Assembly (NCBI RefSeq): GCF_030686155.1
Contig: NZ_JAUPEV010000002.1
Span: 62,001-126,000, forward strand
Length of the DNA stretch: 64,000 bases
Source of the DNA: Helicobacter_J cappadocius
GTDB taxonomy: Bacteria > Campylobacterota > Campylobacteria > Campylobacterales > Helicobacteraceae
Direction of reading: 5' to 3'
The translations under genes were made by a program, and so were the position numbers. The notes below the pieces were generated by a model that saw only the letters and a list, made by a program, of their open reading frames with translations, was not told the origin of the DNA and did no database searches. Within the stretch, counting starts at the first letter, position 1; each line of letters opens with the position of its first letter. Of this stretch, positions 7,165 through 15,605 are shown piece after piece.

Positions 7165-9570
7165 TTATGCTCCTATGATATCAGGTACTGATGTTGATTT
7201 ATAAGGCGTAACCACTTCATTCTTGTCTAGTTTTCTCACATTGACAAGTGCTGTATTTGCAGAGATTGCTTGTGCCATTTCACTAGTAGGACGTGAAGAT
7301 GTGAGAACATTCACATGTCCTGCATTGCATCTAGGTTTTTTTGCTTGTCTGTCTTCAGGATCATACCAAGCACCTTCTTGGATAGCTACAACACCCGTTC
7401 TAATGTTTGGAGTTACAAATGCTCCAACCAAAACTCTTCCTCGATCGTTAAATACTTCGACAACTTCGCCGTGTTTAATACCAAGTTTTTGAGCATCTTT
7501 GTCATTTATCATCACGGGTTCGCGTCCTTGTATTTTATATATGTCTCGAATCCAAGTATTATCAAGTTGCGAATGAACTCTGTATCTTGGGTGTGGAGAT
7601 ACCAAATGGAAAGGATATTTTTTTGCTTCCTTGCCTCCTAGCCATTCAGCAGGTTCAAACCAAGTGGGATGACCTTTAAAATCAGGGAGGTTGTAAGAGG
7701 CAAATTTTTCTGAATATATTTGAATTTTGCCACTTTCTGTTGCTAGTTTGTTTTCTATGGGATCAGCTCTAAATTCCGCATGTCTAACATATTTTCTAGC
7801 TTCTTCTGGAATATCAAACTCTACAAAACCATCTTTCCAAAATTTATCAAATTCTTTAAATACAGGTCCATCACTTTTTTCATAAAAACCCTTAATCCAT
7901 TCCATATAAGTTTTACCACCTGTATAACGTCTTTCAACCTTTTCTCCTCCAAGTCTGTTGGCAAGAAGTCTAAAAATTTCAAAGTCATCTTTTGACTCAT
8001 ATATAGGTTCTATCACTTTTTTCATAGCATAAATTACATTTCTAGAATAAGTCCCTCCAGAAGTAATATCATCTCTTTCAAGTGTGCAAGTAGATGGGAA
8101 TATAATGTCAGCCATTTTTGCTAGAGGTGTCCACCAAGGTTCATGAACAACAACAGTATCAACCTTTCTTAATGCTTCAATAAGCTCATTTGTATTTGGA
8201 TGATGTCCTAGTAGAGAAGCACCGCATACATAAACCATATCAATTTTTGGAAGTTTTATTTTTCTACCCTTGAAGTTGATTTCTTTTCCGGGATTTAAAA
8301 TTGCCTCTGATACCCTAGAAGCAGGTATAGAAGTTTCAACCCTATTTCTTCCCTGAGAAAGACCAGGTGTGGTTCTATAGCCAGAGTTTGCTTGTCCTCC
8401 ACCAGAGTAGTGCATAGAAAAACCAAATCCTCCTCCAGGAAGTCCAACTTGACCTATCATACTAGCGAGAGTTATGAGAGCCCAGTCTGCTTGTTCTCCA
8501 TGTTGAGCTCTTTGCATAGCCCAATTACCCGCCAAAAAAGTTCGCGTAGAAACAAAAAGATCAGCAAGTTCCTTAATTTTATTTGCAGGAACTTCTGTTA
8601 TTTTTTCTGCCCATTCAGGTGTTTTTGGAATATTATCTTCGCCTTTTCCTAAAACATAAGGAATAAATTTATCAAAACCATCTGTATATTTTTCGATAAA
8701 TTTCTTATCATATTTTCCAGATGTATATAGATAATACATCATGCCAAGCATCAGGGCAACATCTGTATTGGGTCTGATTTTAATCCAATCTGCATCAAAC
8801 ATTTGGGCTGTTTCAGTATAGATAGGATCAATAGAAATGAATTTTATTCCAGCTTTTTTGTATTTGGGATAGTAGATGTCATTTACGTGATTTGGCACAA
8901 CATAGTCGATTTTGTTGCATTTATATAAGTCAGTCCCCCAAAGTACATAAACCTTGCAATTGGCAATCATCTCTTCATGTGAAGTCTGCAAAGAATATAC
9001 TTCCATATCTCCCATGATGGTGGGATTTACTCTTCCAGCAGCTCCATTGCTGTATTCACCATCTGTTCCAACTGCACCTCCAAGAGTTGTGTTAAAAAAT
9101 CTTCCTGCAACAATATTTGAATTATGAAGTCTTCCCACATGCCCCCAGCCTCCATAACTTCCATTATAAATATTTTCACGAGGAATTTCTTTTAGTTTTT
9201 TTGCTACAAGATCAAGTGCTACATCCCAGCTAACGCGGACAAACTCTTCTTTTCCACGTTTTTCTCTGTTATTTTTTTTCCCCTCTAGATAACTTTTTCT
9301 AACACAAGGATATTTTACTCTTGTATCTGAATAGACTCTATCAATCATTCCTTTAACCATAATAGAGGGATTGGCATCGGTTTTTTGAGAAATAACATCT
9401 TTCATTATCCCATCTTCAACTTTTGCAATAAAGGGTCCAAAATGGGTCGCATGTGGAATCATTTCTGTTTTTTTAAATACTCCTACTGCACCTAGTGGGG
9501 ATGAACCCAAAACACTCAAAGAAGCAACTCCTGCAGTCCCCTTAAGCATATTTCTTCTTGAAATGGCCAT
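7165..9570 (-). CDS. torA: Periplasmic molybdopterin S-/N-oxide reductase (TorA/BisC/MtsZ family)
   Basis: An 801-residue molybdopterin enzyme of the DMSO-reductase family. It starts with a twin-arginine signal (SRRNMLKGTAGVASLSVLG) and so is exported folded to the periplasm. EYSNGAAGR places the molybdenum-ligand serine at residue 174, typical of TorA/DorA/BisC and unlike the Cys or Asp of Nap or Nar. No N-terminal Fe-S cluster cysteines are present, also as in TorA/BisC. C-terminal segments such as PHPRYRVHSQLDNTW bind the cofactor. Substrates in this family include TMAO, DMSO, biotin sulfoxide and methionine sulfoxide; the sequence does not decide between them. It forms a two-gene operon with the cytochrome c that follows. 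Confidence 0.93.
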   Translation of the reverse strand: MAISRRNMLKGTAGVASLSVLGSSPLGAVGVFKKTEMIPHATHFGPFIAKVEDGIMKDVISQKTDANPSIMVKGMIDRVYSDTRVKYPCVRKSYLEGKKNNREKRGKEEFVRVSWDVALDLVAKKLKEIPRENIYNGSYGGWGHVGRLHNSNIVAGRFFNTTLGGAVGTDGEYSNGAAGRVNPTIMGDMEVYSLQTSHEEMIANCKVYVLWGTDLYKCNKIDYVVPNHVNDIYYPKYKKAGIKFISIDPIYTETAQMFDADWIKIRPNTDVALMLGMMYYLYTSGKYDKKFIEKYTDGFDKFIPYVLGKGEDNIPKTPEWAEKITEVPANKIKELADLFVSTRTFLAGNWAMQRAQHGEQADWALITLASMIGQVGLPGGGFGFSMHYSGGGQANSGYRTTPGLSQGRNRVETSIPASRVSEAILNPGKEINFKGRKIKLPKIDMVYVCGASLLGHHPNTNELIEALRKVDTVVVHEPWWTPLAKMADIIFPSTCTLERDDITSGGTYSRNVIYAMKKVIEPIYESKDDFEIFRLLANRLGGEKVERRYTGGKTYMEWIKGFYEKSDGPVFKEFDKFWKDGFVEFDIPEEARKYVRHAEFRADPIENKLATESGKIQIYSEKFASYNLPDFKGHPTWFEPAEWLGGKEAKKYPFHLVSPHPRYRVHSQLDNTWIRDIYKIQGREPVMINDKDAQKLGIKHGEVVEVFNDRGRVLVGAFVTPNIRTGVVAIQEGAWYDPEDRQAKKPRCNAGHVNVLTSSRPTSEMAQAISANTALVNVRKLDKNEVVTPYKSTSVPDIIGA

Positions 9571-9602
9571 AAAATCTCCTTTTATCTTGTAAGATACTAG
9601 AA

Positions 9603-9608
9603 ATTATA
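9603..9608 (-). promoter_or_regulatory. -10 box of the torA operon
   Basis: TATAAT on the minus strand, 32 bases before the torA ATG, in the context GGCTATAAT. AAAGGAG next to the start is the ribosome-binding site. Confidence 0.55.
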
Positions 9609-9701
9609 GCCACCCGTTATTTAAAAAAAACAAAAAATGGTTGTATAAATAAATATATAGTGTGAAATTTTGAATGTTTAATCTGTATTTAGACTCAAAA
9701 C

Positions 9702-10340
9702 CTAGAAAAAAAGTCCAGCAAAACTAAAATAGAATCCAGAGCCCGTTAGCCTTGAAGAATTAAAATTACTGAAAGCATAAGGAATATATCCTATACGCAG
9801 TGAATAACCCATTAGATTAGTTCCAGCATAGATACTAATATCGTTTGTTAGACCACCATAACTATAATCTATTCCGCCAAAAATAGAATATTCTTTATTA
9901 AAATCATAGAGTAGATTTGCTTCTATTGGAAACACATAAGAAACTTTGTTGATGTCAAATTGTGCACCTATGCCAATATTTGCTCCAATTTTTAGATCTT
10001 TTATCATTTCATAAGTAGGACCTGCCATCACGGTAACTTCAAGAATTCCATTTTTAGCAAAATCTTGATTATTTTTTCCAAAATCAATCATCTTCAAAAT
10101 ACCCATAGGACCCCAAATATTATAGCCCCATTTGGATTGTTTTGTATTCGAAGCTTTCTCTTGAGCGTCCTCTTTCTTTGAAGTTATTTGAGGGGTATCT
10201 AAATTTGTATCTTCAGCATCTTTGCTAGGAACTATTGTTTCTGTAGTAATACTTTTATTATTTTCCGTAGAGTTGTTCGTAGCATATATAAAATCAAAGC
10301 TTACAAAGAGCATTATTAAATTCAAAATAATTTTTTTCAT
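9702..10340 (-). CDS. Predicted outer-membrane beta-barrel protein, unknown function
   Basis: 212 residues. A signal peptide occupies residues 1-20 (MKKIILNLIMLFVSFDFIYA). A polar low-complexity stretch (about 21-70, rich in Asn, Thr, Glu and Lys) follows. The rest is Gly/Tyr-rich with alternating strands (NLLYDFNKEYSIFGGIDYSYGG) and ends in Phe-Phe, the usual barrel C-terminus. I do not recognise a named family. It stands alone between the torA promoter and the DUF89 gene, on the minus strand. The charged linker suggests a periplasmic extension ahead of a small barrel. Confidence 0.72.
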   Translation of the reverse strand: MKKIILNLIMLFVSFDFIYATNNSTENNKSITTETIVPSKDAEDTNLDTPQITSKKEDAQEKASNTKQSKWGYNIWGPMGILKMIDFGKNNQDFAKNGILEVTVMAGPTYEMIKDLKIGANIGIGAQFDINKVSYVFPIEANLLYDFNKEYSIFGGIDYSYGGLTNDISIYAGTNLMGYSLRIGYIPYAFSNFNSSRLTGSGFYFSFAGLFF

Positions 10341-10391
10341 TCAGAACCTTTTAAATTTTGTATTTTAACATTTGATTGATGAAGTGTAAAT

Positions 10392-10411
10392 AAAAATAAA
10401 TATTTATTTTT
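10392..10411 (-). terminator. AT-only palindrome at the 3' end of the DUF89 gene
   Basis: AAAAATAAATATTTATTTTT is a perfect 20-base palindrome that contains the stop codon of the DUF89 gene. It can form a weak hairpin with a natural U-run on the minus strand. It has no G or C, so its strength is doubtful. Confidence 0.35.
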
Positions 10412-11294
10412 CAGAATTTTGTTTGAACATCATCTTCCCTAATGCGATTTTTAGATGATTTGAGACCACTTCACATTTAATTTTGAATAATAAAAATATT
10501 CTAGAATCAGGAATATTTTCCAAACATTCAAAATTCCCCATTCCTTTGGCAAGAATTATATCTGCTTGATTGAATGATTGTTGAGCTGCAGGATTGGCAT
10601 CTTCATAGATAAAACCAGGACTTTTGACTCCGCTATCTGCAACTTCGCAAAAATCGAAGATTTTTTTACACTCCAAATGTGTATTCATGTCATTAAGTGT
10701 GATGTCATTAATAATGGGTGCTCCTCTGGTGAGATAAGTTATTTTTATATGTGGATAGATAGATTTTATGGTAGATATAAGCACTTCGTCGAATATATTT
10801 TCACCTGCATTGTCTGCAAGATATAGCAATGTTTTTGAATTTTGTATTTTTTTGTAAAAATCTTTTAGATCAAAAACTGCAAAATCAAGTTTAGATATAT
10901 TAAACACTTCATTTTTAATACTAAATTTTGTCGCACTTCCATAATCAATAATATTCCCAAGTGCAGAAATTTTAATAGCCCATTGTAATTCTTCTTCAGG
11001 TGTTTTGAAAATGGGTTTTTTACATAAGATATCATCAACTATAATTCTTGCTTTTTGAATGCACTCTGTTTTAATATGTTGATAAATATCGTCTGTAGAA
11101 GTAATAGAAGCAATTTTTTTATAAATATCTATAGCAATTTTAGGAGGAGGAACATTTTCATAGGGTAAAGATTGTATCAAAGATTCGATAGCTTGTTTTG
11201 CTCTATTTGCAATTTCTTTAGGCTGAAAAGTGATCTCCATTGTTTGATTGCATTGATTTGCTAAACATAAGAGACATTTTTTCTCAATCTTCAC
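10404..11294 (-). CDS. DUF89/ARMT1-family damage-control phosphatase
   Basis: The DUF89 family comprises metal-dependent phosphatases that remove damaged or excess phosphometabolites. The hallmarks are LYLADNAGENIFDEVLI (metal-binding Asp/Asn), RGAPIINDITLND and ILAKGMGNFE; the N-terminal CLLC pair is typical of the short prokaryotic subgroup. I take the GTG at 11294 as start (296 residues) because GGAGGT lies 7 bases before it. A longer form from the GTG at 11309 (301 residues) has no such spacing. The chosen start overlaps the end of the upstream DUF3972 gene by 11 bases, implying coupled translation. The substrate cannot be told from sequence. Confidence 0.85.
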   Translation of the reverse strand: MKIEKKCLLCLANQCNQTMEITFQPKEIANRAKQAIESLIQSLPYENVPPPKIAIDIYKKIASITSTDDIYQHIKTECIQKARIIVDDILCKKPIFKTPEEELQWAIKISALGNIIDYGSATKFSIKNEVFNISKLDFAVFDLKDFYKKIQNSKTLLYLADNAGENIFDEVLISTIKSIYPHIKITYLTRGAPIINDITLNDMNTHLECKKIFDFCEVADSGVKSPGFIYEDANPAAQQSFNQADIILAKGMGNFECLENIPDSRIFLLFKIKCEVVSNHLKIALGKMMFKQNSEK

Positions 11295-11793
11295 GTCGAT
11301 TACCTCCACCTAATCCAGAAACCTTGCCCCACATCAGGCGATATTTTCTTTTCATAAATTCGATTTCTTCTCTAGCTTTTTGAAGTTCGTTTCTCATAGT
11401 GTCTATTGTTTTTTTATCATCATCATAAACCTCTTGCATTGAGATTAGAGCATCTTTTAGAAAGATATTTTCATTTTTAAATGCCCCGATAGTTTCATCT
11501 TTTGCACTGATAACTTTATCGTGGAGTCCTAATATGGTATTAATAGTTTTTTCTACAAATATAGGATCTAAAGAATTTCCGCTCATATCAGCAGATACAA
11601 GATTATTTTCAACGCTTTTCACAATGGTTTGTGCACCACTTGAGACATCTACAAAAAGAGTATCATTATGAGTTTTGCTAATAATGCTACCTTCATCTAT
11701 TAGTTCCAAAACTTTTTTTTCTTCAATTCCTGAGAGTTTGACAAATTCCTTTAGACTCAACCAAGTTGGATTTGTAGATGTTTTATTTTCCAT
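11284..11793 (-). CDS. DUF3972 family protein (helix-turn-helix-like N-terminus plus coiled coil)
   Basis: 169 residues. The first 50 or so (WLSLKEFVKLSGIEEKKVLELIDEGSI) look like a small MerR/excisionase-like helix-turn-helix, and residues 95-155 are a long charged helix (KTIDTMRNELQKAREEIEFM) likely to form a coiled coil. The C-terminus is Gly/Arg-rich. I believe this is the epsilonproteobacterial DUF3972 family, whose function is unknown. It overlaps the DUF89 gene at its 3' end. A DNA-binding or scaffold role is only an inference from the fold-like patterns. Confidence 0.72.
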   Translation of the reverse strand: MENKTSTNPTWLSLKEFVKLSGIEEKKVLELIDEGSIISKTHNDTLFVDVSSGAQTIVKSVENNLVSADMSGNSLDPIFVEKTINTILGLHDKVISAKDETIGAFKNENIFLKDALISMQEVYDDDKKTIDTMRNELQKAREEIEFMKRKYRLMWGKVSGLGGGNRRED

Positions 11794-11888
11794 TTATACC
11801 TTTCTAAGATAAGGTTGAGCAATTTTCGCATAAATTTTCAAAATAAGCAATAAAAAACAAATCATTAAAAATTTAAGAAAATAAAGCT

Positions 11889-12383
11889 CTATAACAAAAT
11901 TTCAATTTCCTTAGAATCAAGCTCGAGCTTTTTTGCTTTATCTAATCTATCTTTTATAAGCTTTGTACCTAAGTTTCCATTTTTTAGACTCAATATCTGC
12001 ATTGCCATATAAGCTGCATTAATAGCCCCTGCCTTACCAATAGCAAGTGTTCCTACAGGCATTCCTGCAGGCATTTGAACTGTGGATAGGAGAGCATCTA
12101 TCCCATCTAAAGCTCCTCCACTGAGAGGTACTCCAATGACTGGCTTACAAGTTTGAGATGCAATTGCCCCGGCAAGATGTGCTGCCATACCCGCTGCAGC
12201 AATAAAGACTTGAGCACCTTTTTTTTCAGCCTCTTTTACATAATCTTTGGTTCGATTGGGACTTCTGTGTGCAGAACTGATGATAACCTCAAACTTCACA
12301 TCAAATTTCTTAAATACCTCAATACATTCATTCATGATGTTCCAATCACTTTTGCTTCCCATTACAACTGATATGAAATCCAT
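11889..12383 (-). CDS. purE: N5-carboxyaminoimidazole ribonucleotide mutase (PurE)
   Basis: PurE, 164 residues, class I size, catalyses N5-CAIR to CAIR in purine synthesis. The conserved blocks are all present: VVMGSKSDWNIM near the N-terminus, ISSAHRSPNRT (catalytic His) and AAAGMAAHLAGAIASQT, followed by GVPLSGGALDGIDALLS. It lies 10 bases after the U32 protein gene on the same strand and so is probably in its operon. No purK is nearby. Confidence 0.97.
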   Translation of the reverse strand: MDFISVVMGSKSDWNIMNECIEVFKKFDVKFEVIISSAHRSPNRTKDYVKEAEKKGAQVFIAAAGMAAHLAGAIASQTCKPVIGVPLSGGALDGIDALLSTVQMPAGMPVGTLAIGKAGAINAAYMAMQILSLKNGNLGTKLIKDRLDKAKKLELDSKEIEILL

Positions 12384-12393
12384 TTAAACTCCT

Positions 12394-13674
12394 CTAGTTT
12401 GTTTTAGTTCTCAAAAACGTATATGGAGGTAATATCTCAGGAAGTAGAACGGGATTAACATTTCCACTATGTATTTCTGGAAGCTCTTTATTATTCTCCA
12501 AAATGATTTTATTCAAAATCAGATAAAATTTTTCATTTTCTTGATAAATTTTTCCGATTTCATTATCAATACACTTTATCTCAACATTTCTTGGGGCTAC
12601 AATTTCATATGGACAACCTGTTTTGGTCGTGTACTTACACAAAAAATACTTACCGTTTTCACCCACTTCTCCATTGACCTGATAGCTTCCTTCACTGATA
12701 GCACTGAAATGGTTTTGAGTGTCAAGTCTCTCATGAGGTCGTCTGATGAGATAACCATCTGTAAAACCACGATTTTTTAGAGTGTGGAGTTCTTCTTGAT
12801 AAAATTCAGGTCTATAAATACCCTTGTAATAATCCTCAATAGCCATTTTATAAGTTCTAGCAGTAAGTCCTGCATAATAGGTTGATTTAGTTCTTCCTTC
12901 TATTTTTAGTGCATCAATAGCACCACAATCAAGGATTTCCTTAACATAACTAGCAAGATTAAGATCTTTTGAGTTAAAAATATGCGTTCCAACTCCTTCT
13001 TCCTCTTCAAGTCTCATCATCACACCACTATCTGGGTTTTTTACATAATATTCATAGTCAAATCGACAATCATTAGCACAACTTCCTCTGTTTGGGACGC
13101 GACCATTTTGAAGTGCAGATATCAAACACCTACCTGAAAATGCAAAACACATACTCCCATGCACAAAGATTTCTAGTTCAAGATCAGGAATATATTTTTT
13201 TATTTCAATGGCATCTTTGAGGCTGAGTTCCCTTGCTGCAACAATTCTTTTTACACCCATTTCGTAGAAAACTTCCGCATCTAATACATTTAGAACATTT
13301 GCTTGAGTGGATAGGTGTATCGGAATTGTAGGAGCAATTTTTTTGCTTAATCTAACCACACCTGGTGCTGCCACAATGAATGCATCAGGAGACAAATCGG
13401 CCATTTTGGCGATGTGATTTTCAAGTAGTTTGAGTTGAGAGTTGAAGGGAAAGCCATTGATGGTTACAAATACTTTTTTACCTCTAGAATGTGCGTAATC
13501 AATACCTTCTTTGAAGCTCTCTAAATTAAAATCTTTTCCAGCACGATTGCGTAAGGAAAAATGGCTTACGCCACCATAAACAGCGTCTGCACCATAATCA
13601 ATAGCAATCTTTAGTTTAGTTAGATTACCTGCTGGAGAGAGTAGTTGAACCTTTTTTGAAGAGTTGTGACTCAT
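12394..13674 (-). CDS. U32 family protein (PrtC / TrhP-like)
   Basis: 426 residues. The N-terminal TIM-barrel start LLSPAGNLTKLKIAIDYGADAVYGG and the U32 signature ELEIFVHGSMCFAFSGRCL with NRGSCANDCRFDY supply the conserved cysteines that bind an Fe-S cluster in this family. The H. pylori orthologue (HP0169) is called collagenase PrtC, but related E. coli proteins are tRNA-hydroxylation factors (TrhP, 5-hydroxyuridine at U34). I consider the tRNA role more likely and the protease label doubtful. Its start overlaps the cheZ stop by one base; the order prtC-cheZ-prfB matches H. pylori HP0169-HP0171. Confidence 0.9.
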   Translation of the reverse strand: MSHNSSKKVQLLSPAGNLTKLKIAIDYGADAVYGGVSHFSLRNRAGKDFNLESFKEGIDYAHSRGKKVFVTINGFPFNSQLKLLENHIAKMADLSPDAFIVAAPGVVRLSKKIAPTIPIHLSTQANVLNVLDAEVFYEMGVKRIVAARELSLKDAIEIKKYIPDLELEIFVHGSMCFAFSGRCLISALQNGRVPNRGSCANDCRFDYEYYVKNPDSGVMMRLEEEEGVGTHIFNSKDLNLASYVKEILDCGAIDALKIEGRTKSTYYAGLTARTYKMAIEDYYKGIYRPEFYQEELHTLKNRGFTDGYLIRRPHERLDTQNHFSAISEGSYQVNGEVGENGKYFLCKYTTKTGCPYEIVAPRNVEIKCIDNEIGKIYQENEKFYLILNKIILENNKELPEIHSGNVNPVLLPEILPPYTFLRTKTN

Positions 13675-14372
13675 TATTTTTTGCCAAATGATGCAATTAA
13701 TGCTTCAATATCATCTTCACTAGCCATATCTTCTTTGTTATCTCCAGCGATAAAGACTGCAGAACTGACACGTTTAGAATCATCGATCTTGCCTTCAAAT
13801 AATGAATTCATATATTGAGCTAAAGCTCTCATTACATTGATAACGCGTTCGATTTTTTGCCTATGGATATCTTGAAATTGCATAATATCCATAGCCTGCA
13901 TAGAGGCATCTAAAGAGTCATTTGCATCATTTGAAATATCCTTTAAGATAGCTGCTATTTGCTTAGATTCTTCTAGCGAGTTGCTGAAAGCTTCAATTTG
14001 TGGAAATTTTTCAGACAATTTTTCAAAAATTTCTTGATGTTTTTCAAAATACTTTTTGATTTCTTTTGATGACTTTATAATTTTTTCAGCACTAGAACTT
14101 ATATTATCAAGTTGATCAAAAATTTCAGTTGCCTTTGCCTCTGAATCTTTTGTGACATCATCTAATTGATGCACGACTTTATGATCGTCTGTTGGAGGAG
14201 GAGGAGGCCATTTTTTTCCTGCTTCAACCTTGTAATTGTTAGGATCAATAAATCCGGCAGTGAATTCTTCTTGGGACTCTTCATTTTTTTGAGATTCTTT
14301 TTTGGGAGTTTCTTTTACATCCAAATCAGCTTCACCTGACATTATCAGAGCATCTAGTTCTTCTTGAGTCAT
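13674..14372 (-). CDS. cheZ: CheZ-type CheY-P phosphatase (HP0170 family)
   Basis: 232 residues, homologous by position and sequence to the remote CheZ of H. pylori. The catalytic motif is in MDIMQFQDIHRQKIERV: Asp168 and Gln172 match the Asp/Gln pair that dephosphorylates CheY-P. Residues 75-190 are a long helical hairpin. Residues 53-61 contain five prolines. Both ends look like CheY-binding peptides: MTQEELDALI resembles the FliM N-terminus, and DDIEALIASFG at 220-230 resembles the CheZ C-terminal tail. It is co-transcribed with the U32 gene. Confidence 0.85.
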   Translation of the reverse strand: MTQEELDALIMSGEADLDVKETPKKESQKNEESQEEFTAGFIDPNNYKVEAGKKWPPPPPTDDHKVVHQLDDVTKDSEAKATEIFDQLDNISSSAEKIIKSSKEIKKYFEKHQEIFEKLSEKFPQIEAFSNSLEESKQIAAILKDISNDANDSLDASMQAMDIMQFQDIHRQKIERVINVMRALAQYMNSLFEGKIDDSKRVSSAVFIAGDNKEDMASEDDIEALIASFGKK

Positions 14373-14434
14373 TGGTTCTCCTTGAGATTTAACCTTATTA
14401 TTATAAATTTTTTTTGATATATTTTAGATTAATT

Positions 14435-15529
14435 TTAAGCTTTTGATATTAGAACACCTTCTATTATATCATCAATATCCCCATCAAGTATTGCTTCAAC
14501 ATTACTATAAGCAATGTTGCTTCTGGCGTCTTTGACTTGTTGATAAGGTGCTAAAACATAACTTCTAATCTGATGTCCCCATCCAATTTCACTTTTTTCT
14601 TCTCCTGTGGTGTTTGAAGAATTTTGTTTTTCAAGTTCAAGTTCATAAAGTTTAGATTTGAGCATTTTTAATGCAGTAGCTTTATTTTTGTGCTGACTGC
14701 GATCATTTTGACATTGCACGACAATTCCGCTAGGAAGATGAGTGATTCTAATAGCAGATTCTGTTTTGTTTACATGCTGACCACCTGCACCACTTGCACG
14801 ATAAGTGTCTATTCTTATATCTTTTTCTTCAATAACAATGTCAATATCATCATCAACTTCAGGACTCACTTGTACGCTTGCAAAACTTGTATGTCGTTTT
14901 GCATTTGCATCAAAAGGGGATATCCGCACCAATCGATGAACACCATTTTCACTTTTCATATATCCATAAGCATTTTCGCCTTTAATAAGAAAAGCGACTC
15001 CTTTGATACCTGCCTCTTCCCCATCTTGATAATCTAAAATTTCTGTTTTAAATCCTCTACGTTCAGCCCATCTTAAATACATTCGATAAAGAATACTTCC
15101 CCAATCCTGACTTTCGGTTCCCCCAGCACCAGGTTGTATTGTAACAATTGCATTTGTATTATCATTTTCTCCACTTAACATTACCTCTATTTCTACTTTT
15201 TTAATTCTTGAATCTAGCTCAGGAGCTTCTTCAAACAAAAGCTCTAGTGTTGAAGGATCATTATCAGAAGAGACTAAAGAAAACAATTCACTAGAATCAT
15301 CAATAGATTTTTTTGCATTGTCGTAAGTTTTAAGTATGCGTTCAATTTTTACTTTTTCTTTACTGATTTCCCCTGCCTTTTTTGAATCATTCCAAAAATC
15401 TTGATCTTGTTGCATCTGAACTATTTCTTCAAGTCTTTTTTGGAGACTTTCGGGTTTGATAATTTTGGCGATATTTTCACATTTATTCTTGAGTTCTTTT
15501 AACAGTTCGCCATATTCATAAGAATCCAT
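14435..15529 (-). CDS. prfB: Peptide chain release factor 2
   Basis: RF2 ends translation at UGA and UAA. In 364 residues the SPF stop-codon recognition motif is at 204-206 (RISPFDANAKRHTS) and the GGQ peptidyl-hydrolysis motif at 249-251 (ASGAGGQHVNKTES). The frame is uninterrupted from the ATG, so the UGA-dependent +1 frameshift found in many bacteria is absent. It is the first gene of the prfB-cheZ-U32-purE run on the minus strand, 62 bases before cheZ. Confidence 0.97.
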   Translation of the reverse strand: MDSYEYGELLKELKNKCENIAKIIKPESLQKRLEEIVQMQQDQDFWNDSKKAGEISKEKVKIERILKTYDNAKKSIDDSSELFSLVSSDNDPSTLELLFEEAPELDSRIKKVEIEVMLSGENDNTNAIVTIQPGAGGTESQDWGSILYRMYLRWAERRGFKTEILDYQDGEEAGIKGVAFLIKGENAYGYMKSENGVHRLVRISPFDANAKRHTSFASVQVSPEVDDDIDIVIEEKDIRIDTYRASGAGGQHVNKTESAIRITHLPSGIVVQCQNDRSQHKNKATALKMLKSKLYELELEKQNSSNTTGEEKSEIGWGHQIRSYVLAPYQQVKDARSNIAYSNVEAILDGDIDDIIEGVLISKA

Positions 15530-15555
15530 TGTTGCCCTTTGAATGATTTGATGTA

Positions 15556-15561
15556 ATTGTA
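15556..15561 (-). promoter_or_regulatory. Candidate -10 box of prfB
   Basis: TACAAT on the minus strand, 26 bases before the prfB ATG, in the short divergent region shared with msrP. Confidence 0.4.
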
Positions 15562-15605
15562 CAAAAACAATGTATCATTAAAAATAAAATTTAGTAGGAA
15601 ATGTG

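Noticed and set aside
14435..15529. Programmed +1 frameshift in prfB
   Set aside because: The frame is continuous from the ATG through both functional motifs; there is no in-frame UGA or shift site, as is usual for this group.
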